Below the pieces are notes generated by a model, which was given only the letters and a program-made list of their open reading frames with translations, did no database searches and was not told where the DNA came from. From Methylobacillus caricis (GTDB lineage Bacteria > Pseudomonadota > Gammaproteobacteria > Burkholderiales > Methylophilaceae): a DNA stretch of 64,000 nucleotides. Both the position numbers and the translations under genes were made by a program. The first letter of the stretch is position 1; each line of letters opens with the position of its first letter. Of this stretch, positions 19,634-29,403 are shown in pieces. The stretch is from the NCBI RefSeq assembly GCF_020532705.1, contig NZ_JAJAVD010000001.1, positions 1-64,000 on the forward strand, written 5' to 3'.

Positions 19634-19921
19634 TTATCTGCCCTTGCCACTGAGTGAGCCGCGGTTAAAGTCCTTGTCGCCAGGCGGAATGCAGCGGGTG
19701 CCAAACCAGCCACCTTGCGATCCGGGCGGACAATCCTTGCGAGTAGCGGCAGCGGCTTCTGCTGGGCGCGGTTCATCTGCATACTTCCAGCTGCCATCTG
19801 CATTCAGGATGATGCGTTCCCCTTCCACTGTAGTGGCATGTTGCGAGGTTTCCACATTGTCGGCCCAAACTGGCGATGCCAATACACTGCCTAGAATGGC
19901 AGCGAAAACAAACTGTTTCAT
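19634..19921 (-). CDS. Small secreted protein, paralogue of the gene at 39027
   Basis: 95 codons from the ATG at 19921, giving a Sec signal peptide MKQFVFAAILGSVLASPVWA. The mature part has GERIILNADGSWKYADE, then a spacer and a cysteine pair around GGWFGTRC, and ends PPGDKDFNRGSLSGKGR. Function unknown. A 102-codon protein at 39027-39335, same strand, shares the signal peptide, the G-x-L-DG-W-Y motif and the same tail; at DNA level about 50 of 57 bases match over the tail. The two copies flank the nitrate-assimilation block. Confidence 0.75.
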   Translation of the reverse strand: MKQFVFAAILGSVLASPVWADNVETSQHATTVEGERIILNADGSWKYADEPRPAEAAAATRKDCPPGSQGGWFGTRCIPPGDKDFNRGSLSGKGR

Positions 19922-20035
19922 GTCATGATCTCCAGACGTTCTGATTTTTATAAGGCGCAATTGTGCCATTATCATAGAGTGACATGCATATTGTAAGGAT
20001 GGTTCCTGTGAGGCGCGTGTGGAATCAGGCGGGGT

Positions 20036-23000
20036 TTAATACACATCCCGCACATAACGTTTGTCTTGTGCCATCTTGGCGACATACTGGGCAGCAGCCT
20101 CTGCATTCATGTTGCCATGCGTTTGGACGATCTGCTTGAGGGCAGCATCCACATCTTTTGCCATCCGGCTTGCATCACCGCATACGCAGAAATATGCACC
20201 CTGTTCCAGCCATTGCCACAGTTCGGCCCCTTGTTCCAGCATGCGGTGCTGGACATAGATTTTTTCTTGCTGATCCCGAGAGAATGCAGTATCGAGGCGA
20301 TGCAGGTAACCTGCCTGCTGCATGGCCTCCAGCTCTTCGCGGTAGTAAAAATCAGTATCTGCATGCTGCTCGCCGAAGAAAAGCCAATTCTTGCCAGTTG
20401 CCCCAGTGGCCTGGCGCTCCTGCATGAAGGCGCGGAATGGCGCGATGCCCGTGCCTGGGCCGACCATGATCAAGGATGTGTCCGGCTGTCTGGGTGGACG
20501 GAAATGTGCGGACTTCTGCAGGAAAATCGGGACATCGCTGTTGGCTGCACGATCCGCAAGAAAGGTGGAACAAACACCACCGCGAGGTGCTTGTTTGGTG
20601 CCGTAACGTACAACTGAGACTGTCAGGTGGACTTGATCTGGAGAATGTCTGGGGCTGGATGAAATGGAGTAAAGGCGTGGCTGTAAGCGTTTCAATACCG
20701 GTAACCATGCATTGGCTTCTACCTTCTTGACCGGGTAGGCATGCAACAGGTCAATAATCTGTTTGCCCCAAAGCCATTGCTTGAGTTCGGCTTTATGCGC
20801 ATCATCAAGCAGGCTCAACAATTCTTGGCTTCCTGATTGAGTGCTGACGAACTGCAGTAGCTCTGGAGTGATGCGGGTGATTTCGTAATGATGCGACAAG
20901 GCTTCTACCAGCGTGATCTCGCCATGATCTTTAACGTGGACCTTGGTGGATGGGGACAGATTCAGGGCTGTCAGCATTTCTCCCACTAGTTCCGGGCTGT
21001 TGACGGGCCAGACGCCGAGTGCATCGCCTGCTTCATAGGTGAAGTTACTGTTGCTGAGGTCGAATGCAAACTGTCTTACTTCCTTGTCCGAACCCTCTGC
21101 ATTCAGGCGTTGATTGACCACAAGCCTGGATTGCAGTGGATGCTGGCGTGTATAACCTGCGGGGACCTTTGTAGCAGTAGCTTCCTTGTCATCAATATCG
21201 TTACCGTCCGCCAAGACTAGTTCAGCTTGCTTGACCGTGGCCTTCTGGCTGCTGAGTGCTGCGATTACCTTGTTTAGCCATGGGCGCGCTGTTTCTGCAT
21301 ATTCCGGTTCGCAGTCTGCACGTTCGGTAATCCGGGTAGCGCCCAACGCAGCCAAGCGCGCATCAAGGTTGCGTCCGAAGCCGCAGAACTGGTCATAGTT
21401 GGAATCACCAAAGGCCAGCACTGCATAATGCAATGCGGATAATTCAGGCACATCCTCAGCCTGCAGGGCAGACCAGAATTGGCCACCATTGTCGGGTGGG
21501 TCGCCGTCACCAAAGGTACTGGCCAGCAAAAGCATATGGGATGCCTTTGCCAGATCGGCAGGTTTTACATCATCCATGCTGCTGAGCATGGTTTGCCAGC
21601 CTGCTGCCTGCAAATGTTCCACACATTCTCCTGCAAAGGTTTCTGCATTGCCGGTCTGGGAGGCCCAGAGAATATGGATGCTCGGGCTGGGTGCACTTTG
21701 GCCGTCCGTTGATTGCTGACCGGGTTCGCCGGATGGTGTAATCCAGGTCCTGGCAAACAGGCCGGCCAGTATACCGTTAACCAGTGTCCTCTTTTCCGGA
21801 TGCAATGGCGCGGTGCCTGGAATGGTGGGTACACCTCCACTCTGGCGGGAGGATTCGCTGCGCAGGCCGGTGATATAGCCTTGCAGGTAGAGTTGTTCCT
21901 CCGGTTCCAGTTTGATGTCGGGAGAGGCATTCAGGCCCAGCAATTGAGCCAGGGCATCAATATCCTTCATGGCAATTTCCTTCGTATTGTTTGCATTTGC
22001 ACTTATGCTGGTGCTGGCAGGCGCGTCGTTGCGCTTACTGTTGGTCGATGTGGGCGTTGCCTGCTCTTCGATTTTGGCAAGGGCAACGGCGCTGAACTTG
22101 AATTCGGGCTGTTGTGATAAAGGATCGATGGCATCGCTGGTGACGGCATTGATCGCCAGGTCGTCACCAAAGACATCATTCCAGTGGAATGGCGCAAAAC
22201 AGTTGCCCGGCAATACGCGATCGGTCACGATGGCAGGCAGGATGGCACGACCTCGGCGTGAGCGGATTTCCACGCGGTTCTTATCCTTAATCTCCAGTGC
22301 GGCAGCATCCTCGGGGTTGATCTCGATGAATGGGCCGGGATTGAGCTTGTTCAGGGTCGGGATCTTGCCGGTCTTGGTCATCGTGTGCCATTGATGCTGC
22401 AGGCGCCCGGTATTGAGCACGATAGGAAAGTCCTGGTCCGGCATTTCTGCAGGAGGTAGATAGGGACGTGCAAAAAATATCCCCCTGCCGCTTTCCGTGG
22501 CGAAGGCAATCAATGGACTGCTGCCATCCGCATTGACCTTGTGCTTTTGGCTGATGCCGTCATTGATATAGCGGATAGGATGACGATCCTGGGTACTCTC
22601 GGGCGGGCAAGGCCACTGCAGCGGGGTTTCGCGCAGGCGCTCGTGGCTGGTGCCGCGGATATCGTATCCAGTCTTGCTGTTCGAGGCACGGCGGATTTCA
22701 TTGAATACTTCATCTGCCGAGGCATAGCTGAATCCATCCGCATAACCCATTTCACAGGCAACCCGGGCGATGATCTCCCAGTCTGCCATGGCTTCTCCGG
22801 GTGGACTCACTGCTTGCTGCATCAGTGTCATGTTACGTTCGGAGTTGATCATGACCCCTTCGGCCTCCGCCCATAAGGCACCGGGCAATAGAATGTCGGC
22901 GTAGCGGTTGGTCTCGGTATCGAGAAAGGCATCTTGGGTGATGACCAGTTCGGCTTTTTGCAGCCCGGCAATGACATTCTGGCGGTTGGCAACACTGGCG

Positions 23001-24211
23001 ACCGGGTTGGTGCAGATGATCCAGCACGCTTTGATCTTGCCAGCGGCCATTTGCTCGAACATGGCGACAGTGCCGCCTGCTGAGCGGGTATGCAATGTAC
23101 CTGCCGGGATACCCCATAGATTTTCGATGAATGCCCGGTCCTCTTCAACCAACACAGAGCGTTGCCCAGGCAGGCCTGGCCCCATATAGCCCATTTCACG
23201 GCCGCCCATGGCATTGGGTTGGCCTGTCAGCGAAAACGGTCCGCTGCCCGGGCGGCATATTGTGCCCGTGGCCAGGTGCAGGTTGCAGAGGGCATTGGTG
23301 TGCCAGGTACCGTGAGTGCTTTGGTTCAGGCCCATGGTCCAGCAGCTCATCCAGTTTTTTGCATTGCCTATCCATTCAGCAGCCTGGCGAATATCGGCTT
23401 CCGCAATACCCGTGATCTCCGACGCTTTCTCAGGTGTGTAATCTTCCAGAAATTCCGGCATGACTTTCCAGCCTTCGGTGAAGCTGGCAATGAAGTCAGG
23501 GTCGGTATGACCATTCTTGTGCAGCAAATGCAAAAGACCATTGAGCAATGCCATATCGGTGCCTGGCCTGATCTGCATGAACAGATGGGCTTTGTCTGCG
23601 GTGGTATTGCGGCGTGGGTCGACCACAATTAGCTTGGCGCCAGCCTTGACCCTGTCCATCAAGCGCAGGAACAGGATAGGATGGCAGTCCGCCATATTGG
23701 CGCCGATGACGAAGAACAGGTCGGCTTGGTCGAAGTCCTGATAAGAACCAGGCGGACCATCGGCACCCAATGAAAGTTTGTACCCACTTCCAGCGCTTGC
23801 CATGCACAGCCTGGAGTTGGATTCGATATTATTGCTGCCGATGTAGCCCTTGATCAGTTTGTTGGCGAGGTATTGCGACTCGATCGACATCTGCCCCGAG
23901 ACATAGAGCGCCACGGCATCGGGGCCATGCTCGTCTATGATGGCGCGCAGGCGGCGGGCAGACTCCTTGATTGCGATATCAATGCCGGTACGGCCTGGTT
24001 CTTCATGACGTTGATGGCGCATATAGGCATGCTCCAGCCTCCCAGAGTTGGCCAATGCCTGGGTGCAGGTATTGCCCTTTGTGCACAGGCGGCCAAAATT
24101 GGTGGGGTGTTCCTTGTCCCCAGTCACTTTGATTACGCGGTTGTCCTGGACTTCCATGACAATGCCACACCCAACTCCGCAGTAGGGGCAGACTGATTTC
24201 ACTTTTGTCAT
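20036..24211 (-). CDS. nasA: Assimilatory nitrate reductase fused to CysJ-like NADPH flavoreductase
   Basis: About 1391 codons; the ATG at 24211 has GGTGA 5 bases upstream, while an in-frame GTG at 24220 is possible. Residues 1-720 are a Mo-bisMGD nitrate reductase: 4Fe-4S cysteines C8, C11, C15 and C43, and probable molybdenum ligand C136 in [11 protein letters not shown] Thr/Ser/Asn/Ala-rich linker follows. From about residue 748 the chain resembles sulfite reductase flavoprotein: flavodoxin domain with [14 protein letters not shown] site [14 protein letters not shown] site [13 protein letters not shown] and the terminal YVRDVY. It should reduce nitrate to nitrite in the cytoplasm with electrons from NADPH via FAD and FMN. 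The Klebsiella-type C-terminal 2Fe-2S domain is absent. Last gene of the nirB-nirD-nasA unit. An AAGGAA lies 6 bases before the internal Met-748 codon. Confidence 0.93.
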   Translation of the reverse strand: MTKVKSVCPYCGVGCGIVMEVQDNRVIKVTGDKEHPTNFGRLCTKGNTCTQALANSGRLEHAYMRHQRHEEPGRTGIDIAIKESARRLRAIIDEHGPDAVALYVSGQMSIESQYLANKLIKGYIGSNNIESNSRLCMASAGSGYKLSLGADGPPGSYQDFDQADLFFVIGANMADCHPILFLRLMDRVKAGAKLIVVDPRRNTTADKAHLFMQIRPGTDMALLNGLLHLLHKNGHTDPDFIASFTEGWKVMPEFLEDYTPEKASEITGIAEADIRQAAEWIGNAKNWMSCWTMGLNQSTHGTWHTNALCNLHLATGTICRPGSGPFSLTGQPNAMGGREMGYMGPGLPGQRSVLVEEDRAFIENLWGIPAGTLHTRSAGGTVAMFEQMAAGKIKACWIICTNPVASVANRQNVIAGLQKAELVITQDAFLDTETNRYADILLPGALWAEAEGVMINSERNMTLMQQAVSPPGEAMADWEIIARVACEMGYADGFSYASADEVFNEIRRASNSKTGYDIRGTSHERLRETPLQWPCPPESTQDRHPIRYINDGISQKHKVNADGSSPLIAFATESGRGIFFARPYLPPAEMPDQDFPIVLNTGRLQHQWHTMTKTGKIPTLNKLNPGPFIEINPEDAAALEIKDKNRVEIRSRRGRAILPAIVTDRVLPGNCFAPFHWNDVFGDDLAINAVTSDAIDPLSQQPEFKFSAVALAKIEEQATPTSTNSKRNDAPASTSISANANNTKEIAMKDIDALAQLLGLNASPDIKLEPEEQLYLQGYITGLRSESSRQSGGVPTIPGTAPLHPEKRTLVNGILAGLFARTWITPSGEPGQQSTDGQSAPSPSIHILWASQTGNAETFAGECVEHLQAAGWQTMLSSMDDVKPADLAKASHMLLLASTFGDGDPPDNGGQFWSALQAEDVPELSALHYAVLAFGDSNYDQFCGFGRNLDARLAALGATRITERADCEPEYAETARPWLNKVIAALSSQKATVKQAELVLADGNDIDDKEATATKVPAGYTRQHPLQSRLVVNQRLNAEGSDKEVRQFAFDLSNSNFTYEAGDALGVWPVNSPELVGEMLTALNLSPSTKVHVKDHGEITLVEALSHHYEITRITPELLQFVSTQSGSQELLSLLDDAHKAELKQWLWGKQIIDLLHAYPVKKVEANAWLPVLKRLQPRLYSISSSPRHSPDQVHLTVSVVRYGTKQAPRGGVCSTFLADRAANSDVPIFLQKSAHFRPPRQPDTSLIMVGPGTGIAPFRAFMQERQATGATGKNWLFFGEQHADTDFYYREELEAMQQAGYLHRLDTAFSRDQQEKIYVQHRMLEQGAELWQWLEQGAYFCVCGDASRMAKDVDAALKQIVQTHGNMNAEAAAQYVAKMAQDKRYVRDVY

Positions 24212-24230
24212 GGCGGTCACCGGATGCTGG

Positions 24231-24632
24231 CTACGCTGTGGTTTTTACCCACACCATGCCGTCACGCAACTGCACCGGATAGGTATTCAACTGTGTGCTT
24301 GCATCTTCCACGCACTCACCGGTGCGTAGCTGGTAGTGGTGCTTGTAGATGGGCGATGCCACCACCGGCTCGCCGCCAAGGTCGCCAACAATGCCGCGCG
24401 AAAGTACGTTGGCACCGCTGTGTGGGTCATGGTTATCGATGGCATATAACACATCGCTCTTCATGCGGAAAATCGCAATTTGTCGCCCATTTATCAGGGC
24501 GCATACGCCAGTATTGGGCCAGATGTCCTCCAGCGAGCAGACAGCCTGCCAGGTGCCTGCTTGCTCTGCGGGCACGGACATGGGTGGGTTGCCTGCAGTC
24601 GGTGAGGTTGCGGTTTGTTGTAATTGATTCAT
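24231..24632 (-). CDS. nirD: Nitrite reductase (NADH) small subunit NirD
   Basis: 133 codons, a Rieske-fold protein. It has [20 protein letters not shown] and [18 protein letters not shown], but the paired Cys-His cluster ligands of true Rieske proteins are not in place, as usual for NirD. The first 25 residues form a Thr/Pro/Ala-rich extension. It lies 16 bases after nirB and ends 19 bases before the ATG of the nitrate reductase, so the three form one unit. Confidence 0.94.
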   Translation of the reverse strand: MNQLQQTATSPTAGNPPMSVPAEQAGTWQAVCSLEDIWPNTGVCALINGRQIAIFRMKSDVLYAIDNHDPHSGANVLSRGIVGDLGGEPVVASPIYKHHYQLRTGECVEDASTQLNTYPVQLRDGMVWVKTTA

Positions 24633-24648
24633 GGTTCTACTCCGTTTG

Positions 24649-27213
24649 TTACTCGACTAGTGCCAGGATTGGGATGGTTTTTGCCTGCTGCTTTTCTTCC
24701 GGCGTGGCGGGACGCATCTGCTCGCGCTCTTTCACAAACATGATGTTGGTATCGCCTGTCATGCTGTTGACGAAGCTGCGGAAACGCTTGCGGACTTCAG
24801 GATCGGTCACGGCGGTTTTCCATTCGTCCTGATAGTTGTCCACGACATGCTGCATTTGCGCTTCCAGTTCTGCACCCAGATCCAAATAGTCATTGATGAC
24901 CACGTCCTTGAGGTAATCCAGTCCGCCTTCCAGGTTGTCGCGCCAGGTGCTGGTGCGTTGCAGGCGGTCGGCAGTGCGGATATAGAACATCAGGAAGCGG
25001 TCTATCATGCGGATCAGGTCTTCCTTGCTGAGGTCGCTCGCCAGCAGTTCCGCATGGCGTGGCTTCATGCCGCCATTGCCGCATACATAGAGATTCCAGC
25101 CATTCTCGGTGGCGATGACACCAACATCCTTGCCCTGAGCCTCGGCGCATTCGCGCGTGCAACCCGAAACGCCGAACTTGATCTTGTGCGGCGCACGCAG
25201 GCCCTTATAGCGGTTCTCCAGCTCTACCGCCAAGCCCACGCTATCGTCCACGCCATAGCGGCACCAGGTCGAGCCCACGCAGCTTTTCACCGTGCGTAGC
25301 GACTTGCCGTAGGCATGGCCGGATTCAAAGCCGGCGGCGATCAATTCTTCCCAGATATTGGGCAACTGCTCCACGCGGGCGCCGAACATGTCCACGCGCG
25401 CGCCGCCGGTCACCTTGGTATAGAGGCCGTATTTCTTGGCGATATTGCCGATGGCGATTAGGCCATCGGGCGTGACCTCGCCGCCGGGCATGCGCGGCAC
25501 GACCGAATAGCTGCCGTCCTTCTGGATATTGCCGAGGAAATAGTCGTTGGAATCCTGCAGCGAGGCCAGGTCCTTCTTGAGGATAAAGTCGTTCCAGCAG
25601 GAAGCCAGCACGCTGGCGGCCGTGGGTTTGCAGATGTCGCAACCCAGGCCCTTGCCGTGCTTGGCCAATAATTCATCGAATGTCCTGATCTGCTCGACGC
25701 GTACGATGTGGTAAAGCTCCTGTCGTGAGTAGGGGAAGTGCTCGCACAAGTGATTGTTGACGGCCATGCCGTGCTTGCGCATCTCGGCCTTCATTACCTG
25801 CGTTACCAAGGGCACGCAGCCACCGCAGGCAGTGCCTGCCTTAGTGCAGGCCTTGATCTCGCCTATGCTGCAGGCCCCGGCGGCGACAGCTTCGCCTATC
25901 GCACCCTTGCTGACATTATTGCAGGAGCACAGCACGGCGCTGTCGGGCAGGGCATCCACGCCCAGTCCGGGTTTTTCCTTGCCGTCGCTGGCCGGCAGGA
26001 TCAGGAATTCGGGATTTTCCGGCAGCGGCATGGCATTGAGCGCCATTTGCTGCAATGTGCCGAATTCATCGGCATTGCCGATCAGCACCGCACCCAGCAG
26101 AGTCTTGCCGTCTTCGCTGACGACAATCTTCTTGTATATCTGGCGCAGCTCATCGAGATAATGAAAGCTGCGGCAGCCGTGCGTCTTGCCATGGGCATCC
26201 CCCACGCTGGCCACATCCACGCCCATGAGCTTGAGCTTGGTGCTCATGTCCGCGCCTTGGAAGGTGGTGGAGTGGTCATCGAACAGATGGGCGCATGCAA
26301 TGCGGGCCATGTCATAGCCAGGGGCAACCAGGCCGAACATCTCGTCATTCCAGCTGGCACATTCACCAATCGCATAAATATCGTGGTCGCTGGAACGAGA
26401 GAAATCATCAATGGCGATGCCGCCACGTGCACCTATCGCCAGGCCGGATTCGCGCGCCAGTTCGTCGCGCGGGCGGATGCCGGCGGAAAAGACGATCATA
26501 TCGGTTTCCAGCCAGGTTTCGTCGAAGAACACCATGCGGTGGCGTGCGGTGGCACCGTCGACAATGGCGGTGGTATTGCGGCTGGTGTGCACATGCACGC
26601 CCAGGCTCTCGATTTTGCTGCGCAAAACCTGACCGCCTGCTTCATCCACCTGCACCGCCATCAGGCGTGGGGCAAATTCCACCACATGGGTGTCCAAGCC
26701 CATGTCGCGCAAAGCTTTGGCGCATTCCAGGCCCAGTAGCCCGCCGCCGACCACCACGCCGCTTTTGGCCTGGATGCCTGCGGCCGTCATGGCTTCCAAA
26801 TCCTCAATGGTGCGGTAAACAAAACAATTTTCACGGTCACGCCCAATCACACCGGGGACGAAGGGCACGGAGCCTGTGGCCAGAACCAATTTGTCATAGG
26901 GCAGGCTGGTGCCGTCGCTGAGCGTCACTGTATGCTTGATACGGTCTATGCTGCTGGCCCTGGCATTGAGGCGCAATGTCAGGCCGGGTTTGTCATAAAA
27001 GCCTGGCTCTACCAGTGATAGATCTTCTGCGGTGCTGCCGGAGAAGAAGCTGGAGAGGTGCACACGGTCATAGGCCGGGCGGGGCTCTTCGCCCAGCACC
27101 GTTACTTCCAGCTTGGCGGCGGCCAGGTCAGGGTGGCGCTTGACCAGTTCCTGGACAAAGTAGTGTCCAACCATGCCGTTGCCAACTACCAGTATGCGAG
27201 TGTGTTCATTCAT
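24649..27213 (-). CDS. nirB: Nitrite reductase (NADH) large subunit NirB
   Basis: 854 codons from the ATG at 27213 (MNEHTRILVVGNGMVG); two upstream in-frame ATGs are less likely. The order is an NAD(P)H/FAD domain, a Bfd-like 2Fe-2S domain with CSCNNVSKG and ACGGCVP, and the sulfite/nitrite reductase domains with siroheme/4Fe-4S cysteines in SCVGSTWCRYG and GVSGCTRECAEAQGKD. It reduces nitrite to ammonium with six electrons in the cytoplasm. The siroheme precursor enzyme CobA is encoded upstream. The leader carries a sigma-54-type promoter and an attenuator. Confidence 0.96.
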   Translation of the reverse strand: MNEHTRILVVGNGMVGHYFVQELVKRHPDLAAAKLEVTVLGEEPRPAYDRVHLSSFFSGSTAEDLSLVEPGFYDKPGLTLRLNARASSIDRIKHTVTLSDGTSLPYDKLVLATGSVPFVPGVIGRDRENCFVYRTIEDLEAMTAAGIQAKSGVVVGGGLLGLECAKALRDMGLDTHVVEFAPRLMAVQVDEAGGQVLRSKIESLGVHVHTSRNTTAIVDGATARHRMVFFDETWLETDMIVFSAGIRPRDELARESGLAIGARGGIAIDDFSRSSDHDIYAIGECASWNDEMFGLVAPGYDMARIACAHLFDDHSTTFQGADMSTKLKLMGVDVASVGDAHGKTHGCRSFHYLDELRQIYKKIVVSEDGKTLLGAVLIGNADEFGTLQQMALNAMPLPENPEFLILPASDGKEKPGLGVDALPDSAVLCSCNNVSKGAIGEAVAAGACSIGEIKACTKAGTACGGCVPLVTQVMKAEMRKHGMAVNNHLCEHFPYSRQELYHIVRVEQIRTFDELLAKHGKGLGCDICKPTAASVLASCWNDFILKKDLASLQDSNDYFLGNIQKDGSYSVVPRMPGGEVTPDGLIAIGNIAKKYGLYTKVTGGARVDMFGARVEQLPNIWEELIAAGFESGHAYGKSLRTVKSCVGSTWCRYGVDDSVGLAVELENRYKGLRAPHKIKFGVSGCTRECAEAQGKDVGVIATENGWNLYVCGNGGMKPRHAELLASDLSKEDLIRMIDRFLMFYIRTADRLQRTSTWRDNLEGGLDYLKDVVINDYLDLGAELEAQMQHVVDNYQDEWKTAVTDPEVRKRFRSFVNSMTGDTNIMFVKEREQMRPATPEEKQQAKTIPILALVE

Positions 27214-27285
27214 CTTCGTGTTTCCCATGCAATTGAAAGCCATGTCCCAGGACGGTCATGTTTTCAGTTCGTAAGCCATAAACGC

Positions 27286-27351
27286 AAAACGGCGCCCATC
27301 ACTTGCCCAGCCACTGCCCTTGGCAGTGCTAAACAAACAATGGACGCCGTT
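27286..27351 (-). terminator. Leader attenuator upstream of nirB
   Basis: On the - strand AACGGCGTCCAT (27351-27340) can pair with ATGGGCGCCGTT (27299-27288), 12 bp with one G-U, enclosing a second hairpin CACTGCC-AAG-GGCAGTG (27312-27328). TTTT and then GCGTTT follow. This is an intrinsic terminator inside the nirB leader, about 75 bases before the start codon. Its 5' arm overlaps the hexaloop hairpin listed separately, so the two structures exclude each other. Confidence 0.7.
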
Positions 27352-27356
27352 GTCCA
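27341..27356 (-). promoter_or_regulatory. Hexaloop hairpin, candidate NasT (ANTAR) target in nirB leader
   Basis: On the - strand TGGAC-AACGGC-GTCCA is a 5-bp stem with a six-base loop having A at position 1 and G at position 4, the signature of ANTAR-protein RNA targets. It uses bases of the 5' arm of the following terminator, so binding would let transcription continue. A partner hairpin closer to the transcription start is expected; an AGCGGC loop about 27400 is possible but its stem is poor. Confidence 0.55.
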
Positions 27357-27434
27357 CAAGAGGATTTCCAGTCGGGAAAACCCCCATGTTAAAAAATCTG
27401 CCCGCCGCTACAGGACGAGGTTCAATTCTTATAA

Positions 27435-27450
27435 AGCAATGTCCGTACCA
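27435..27450 (-). promoter_or_regulatory. Sigma-54 (RpoN) promoter of nirB-nirD-nasA
   Basis: The - strand reads TGGTACGGACATTGCT, matching the -24/-12 consensus TGGCACG-N4-TTGCW with one mismatch and with exactly 10 bases between GG and GC. The predicted start is near 27424, leaving a leader of about 210 nt before nirB. Confidence 0.7.
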
Positions 27451-27517
27451 ATTTTATGGATTTTCCGTTCATGGGTCTTTGCAAGGCATTTTCAGCCGAG
27501 GCAGATAATCCTGGCGT

Positions 27518-27593
27518 TGTTGCAGAGTGGTGCATGTGGATGCAGGCAATGTCTTGTTGCACCAAAAAGGTTCTGATGCGCAAAGTTAGTGCA
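27518..27593 (-). promoter_or_regulatory. Three NtrC-like binding sites upstream of nirB
   Basis: Three 17-bp elements resemble the NtrC consensus TGCACY-N5-RGTGCA. They lie at 27577-27593 (- strand TGCACTAACTTTGCGCA), 27558-27574 (+ strand TGCACCAAAAAGGTTCT) and 27518-27534 (- strand TGCACCACTCTGCAACA). They sit about 95-170 bases upstream of the predicted sigma-54 start, the usual enhancer distance. With the promoter and attenuator they account for most of the 487-base gap between nirB and the gene upstream. Confidence 0.5.
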
Positions 27594-27700
27594 ATAGTAA
27601 GAAATGTACTCAATGTTGTGCAGGTCTTATGGCATTCGGCAGATGCTTTGCAGTGATTTTTAAGATACTCAAGCGCCCTAAAAATTGTCTGGCGAACCAT

Positions 27701-29395
27701 TCAGGAAATGAACAACAAGTAAATCAATACTAGGTTGATCAGCAGGGAACATACTGCCAGCCATTGCCACTGATGCAGTCCAGCACGGGAAAGTAATGGT
27801 GTGCGCTGCATGGGCAGGATGGGGCGGGTTTCACCCAGCTCCAGCGCCAGCAGCATTTCTTCCGCGGTCTCAAAGCGTGATGCCGGGTTACGCGCTATTG
27901 CCTTAAGGATGATGTTTTCCAGCCATCCCGGAATATCGGGACGGTAACGTGTGGGTGGCACCGGTTCGCCAAAGCGGGGATGCTGGAATGGTTCGATTTC
28001 GCCATAAGGATATTTACGCGTGAGCAGGTGATAGAGCGTGACGCCTGCGGCGTAGAGGTCGCTCTGGACGCTGGCTTCGGCATGCTCAAACAGCTCTGGC
28101 GCCATGAAGCTTGGGGTGCCTGGGTTTGGCATCGATTCCTGGCTTGGGATGTGCCCGCTGGAGGCTACTCCCAGGTCGAGGATGCGCAAATGTCCATCCT
28201 TGCCCATATGCAGGTTGGCAGGCTTGATATCACGATGCAGCACATGCATCCGGTGCAAGGCCCCGAGTCCGCGCAGCATTTCCTGGCCGATGCGGGCAAT
28301 GCCGGCGGTGGTGAAATGGTGGCCGTGCTGCAGGCGTTGTTGCAGTGTGGCGCCTTCATGCCAGCTCATGACGTAATAGAGGTAGCCGCGCTTGTCTGCA
28401 TCCAGCGGCAGCACCTGTGGCAGGTATTGCGAGGTGATGCGTTTGGCAAGCCACTCTTCATTGAGCAGGGCCGAGCAGCTCGGGGCATCGTCTGCCAGCA
28501 GTGGTTGCAGGGTTTTCAATACCCATAACTGCTGGCTTTGGGTGTGGCGCACTTTGTACACCAGGCTGGCACGGGATTGATGCAGGATTTCCATGACCTC
28601 GAACTGGTCTACCGTATCCCCAACCCTGAGCTTGGCTGGTGGCCGGAGCTGGCGGCTTTCAGCGAGGAAGTCAGTCAGTGTGTCCTCACCAATACTTTCC
28701 ACATGCACAATAACGGCGCTGGCATTGTCGCTGCCGCCCGCCTGCAGGGCTTCGCGCGTGAGCATGTCGGCCAGGGCCTGCGGTGGGGCATATTGTTGCA
28801 TCAACTGCTGCATCCTGGCATCTGTCAATGCAGACCAGACACCATCACTCATCAATGCATAGCGGTCACCTGCCTGTAATTGTCCATCTGCGTAATCCAC
28901 AGTCAGTTGCTGGTCAAGCCCGATGGCGCGCTTGAGAACATGGCGCATATCGGGCCTATCCCAGACATGATCGGTAGTGAGGCATTCCAGCTGGCCCGCA
29001 CGCAGGCGATACAGCCTGCTGTCCCCGACGTGGGCTGAGTAATAACGCTGGCCACGCAGCACCAGTAGGGTGAGCGTGGTGGCCATGCCTGCCATTTCAC
29101 GATGCTGCATGCCCTGCGCCAGCACCCAGCGGTTGGCGGCATTGAGTACTTTGTCCAGCGCTGCAGGGATTTCCCAGGTATCTGGCGTGGCATAGTAGTC
29201 GGTCAACAGGCTGCGCACTGTCATCTCTGCGGCTTCGCGCCCGCCGGCATTGCCACTCACGCCATCGGCCACGGCGAAAATCGCGCCTTTGAGCTTGAGC
29301 GTGCCTCCGGTCGGCGTGACGATACCCGCAAAATCCTCGTTGCGTTCACGCTGCCCGGTGACCGAGCTTGAGCCAGTGGTGAATTCCAGGGCCAT
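27701..29395 (-). CDS. PP2C phosphatase-Ser/Thr kinase fusion protein
   Basis: 564 codons. Residues 1-235 form a PP2C-type phosphatase: NEDF (19-22), VADGVSG (D44), GDSRLYR (D125), SDGVW (D184) and SDNAS (D223). Residues 262-520 form a Hanks-type kinase: Lys 294 in WVLKTL, catalytic HRDIKPAN (387-394), and DLG (407-409) in place of DFG. The glycine-rich ATP loop is not recognisable (HQSRASLVY). One membrane helix ends the chain (about 545-563), anchoring both domains in the cytoplasm. It lies 8 bases after the MFS nitrate transporter gene. A similar gene lies between nitrate transporter and nirB in Pseudomonas aeruginosa, from memory. The target is unknown. Confidence 0.88.
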   Translation of the reverse strand: MALEFTTGSSSVTGQRERNEDFAGIVTPTGGTLKLKGAIFAVADGVSGNAGGREAAEMTVRSLLTDYYATPDTWEIPAALDKVLNAANRWVLAQGMQHREMAGMATTLTLLVLRGQRYYSAHVGDSRLYRLRAGQLECLTTDHVWDRPDMRHVLKRAIGLDQQLTVDYADGQLQAGDRYALMSDGVWSALTDARMQQLMQQYAPPQALADMLTREALQAGGSDNASAVIVHVESIGEDTLTDFLAESRQLRPPAKLRVGDTVDQFEVMEILHQSRASLVYKVRHTQSQQLWVLKTLQPLLADDAPSCSALLNEEWLAKRITSQYLPQVLPLDADKRGYLYYVMSWHEGATLQQRLQHGHHFTTAGIARIGQEMLRGLGALHRMHVLHRDIKPANLHMGKDGHLRILDLGVASSGHIPSQESMPNPGTPSFMAPELFEHAEASVQSDLYAAGVTLYHLLTRKYPYGEIEPFQHPRFGEPVPPTRYRPDIPGWLENIILKAIARNPASRFETAEEMLLALELGETRPILPMQRTPLLSRAGLHQWQWLAVCSLLINLVLIYLLFIS

Positions 29396-29403
29396 GCTGC
29401 TTC

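Noticed and set aside
20036-24211. A frameshift or assembly join of two separate genes, nasA and a cysJ-like gene.
   Set aside because: The frame is open throughout with a plausible Ser/Thr/Ala linker, and both halves are complete; a natural fusion is simpler.
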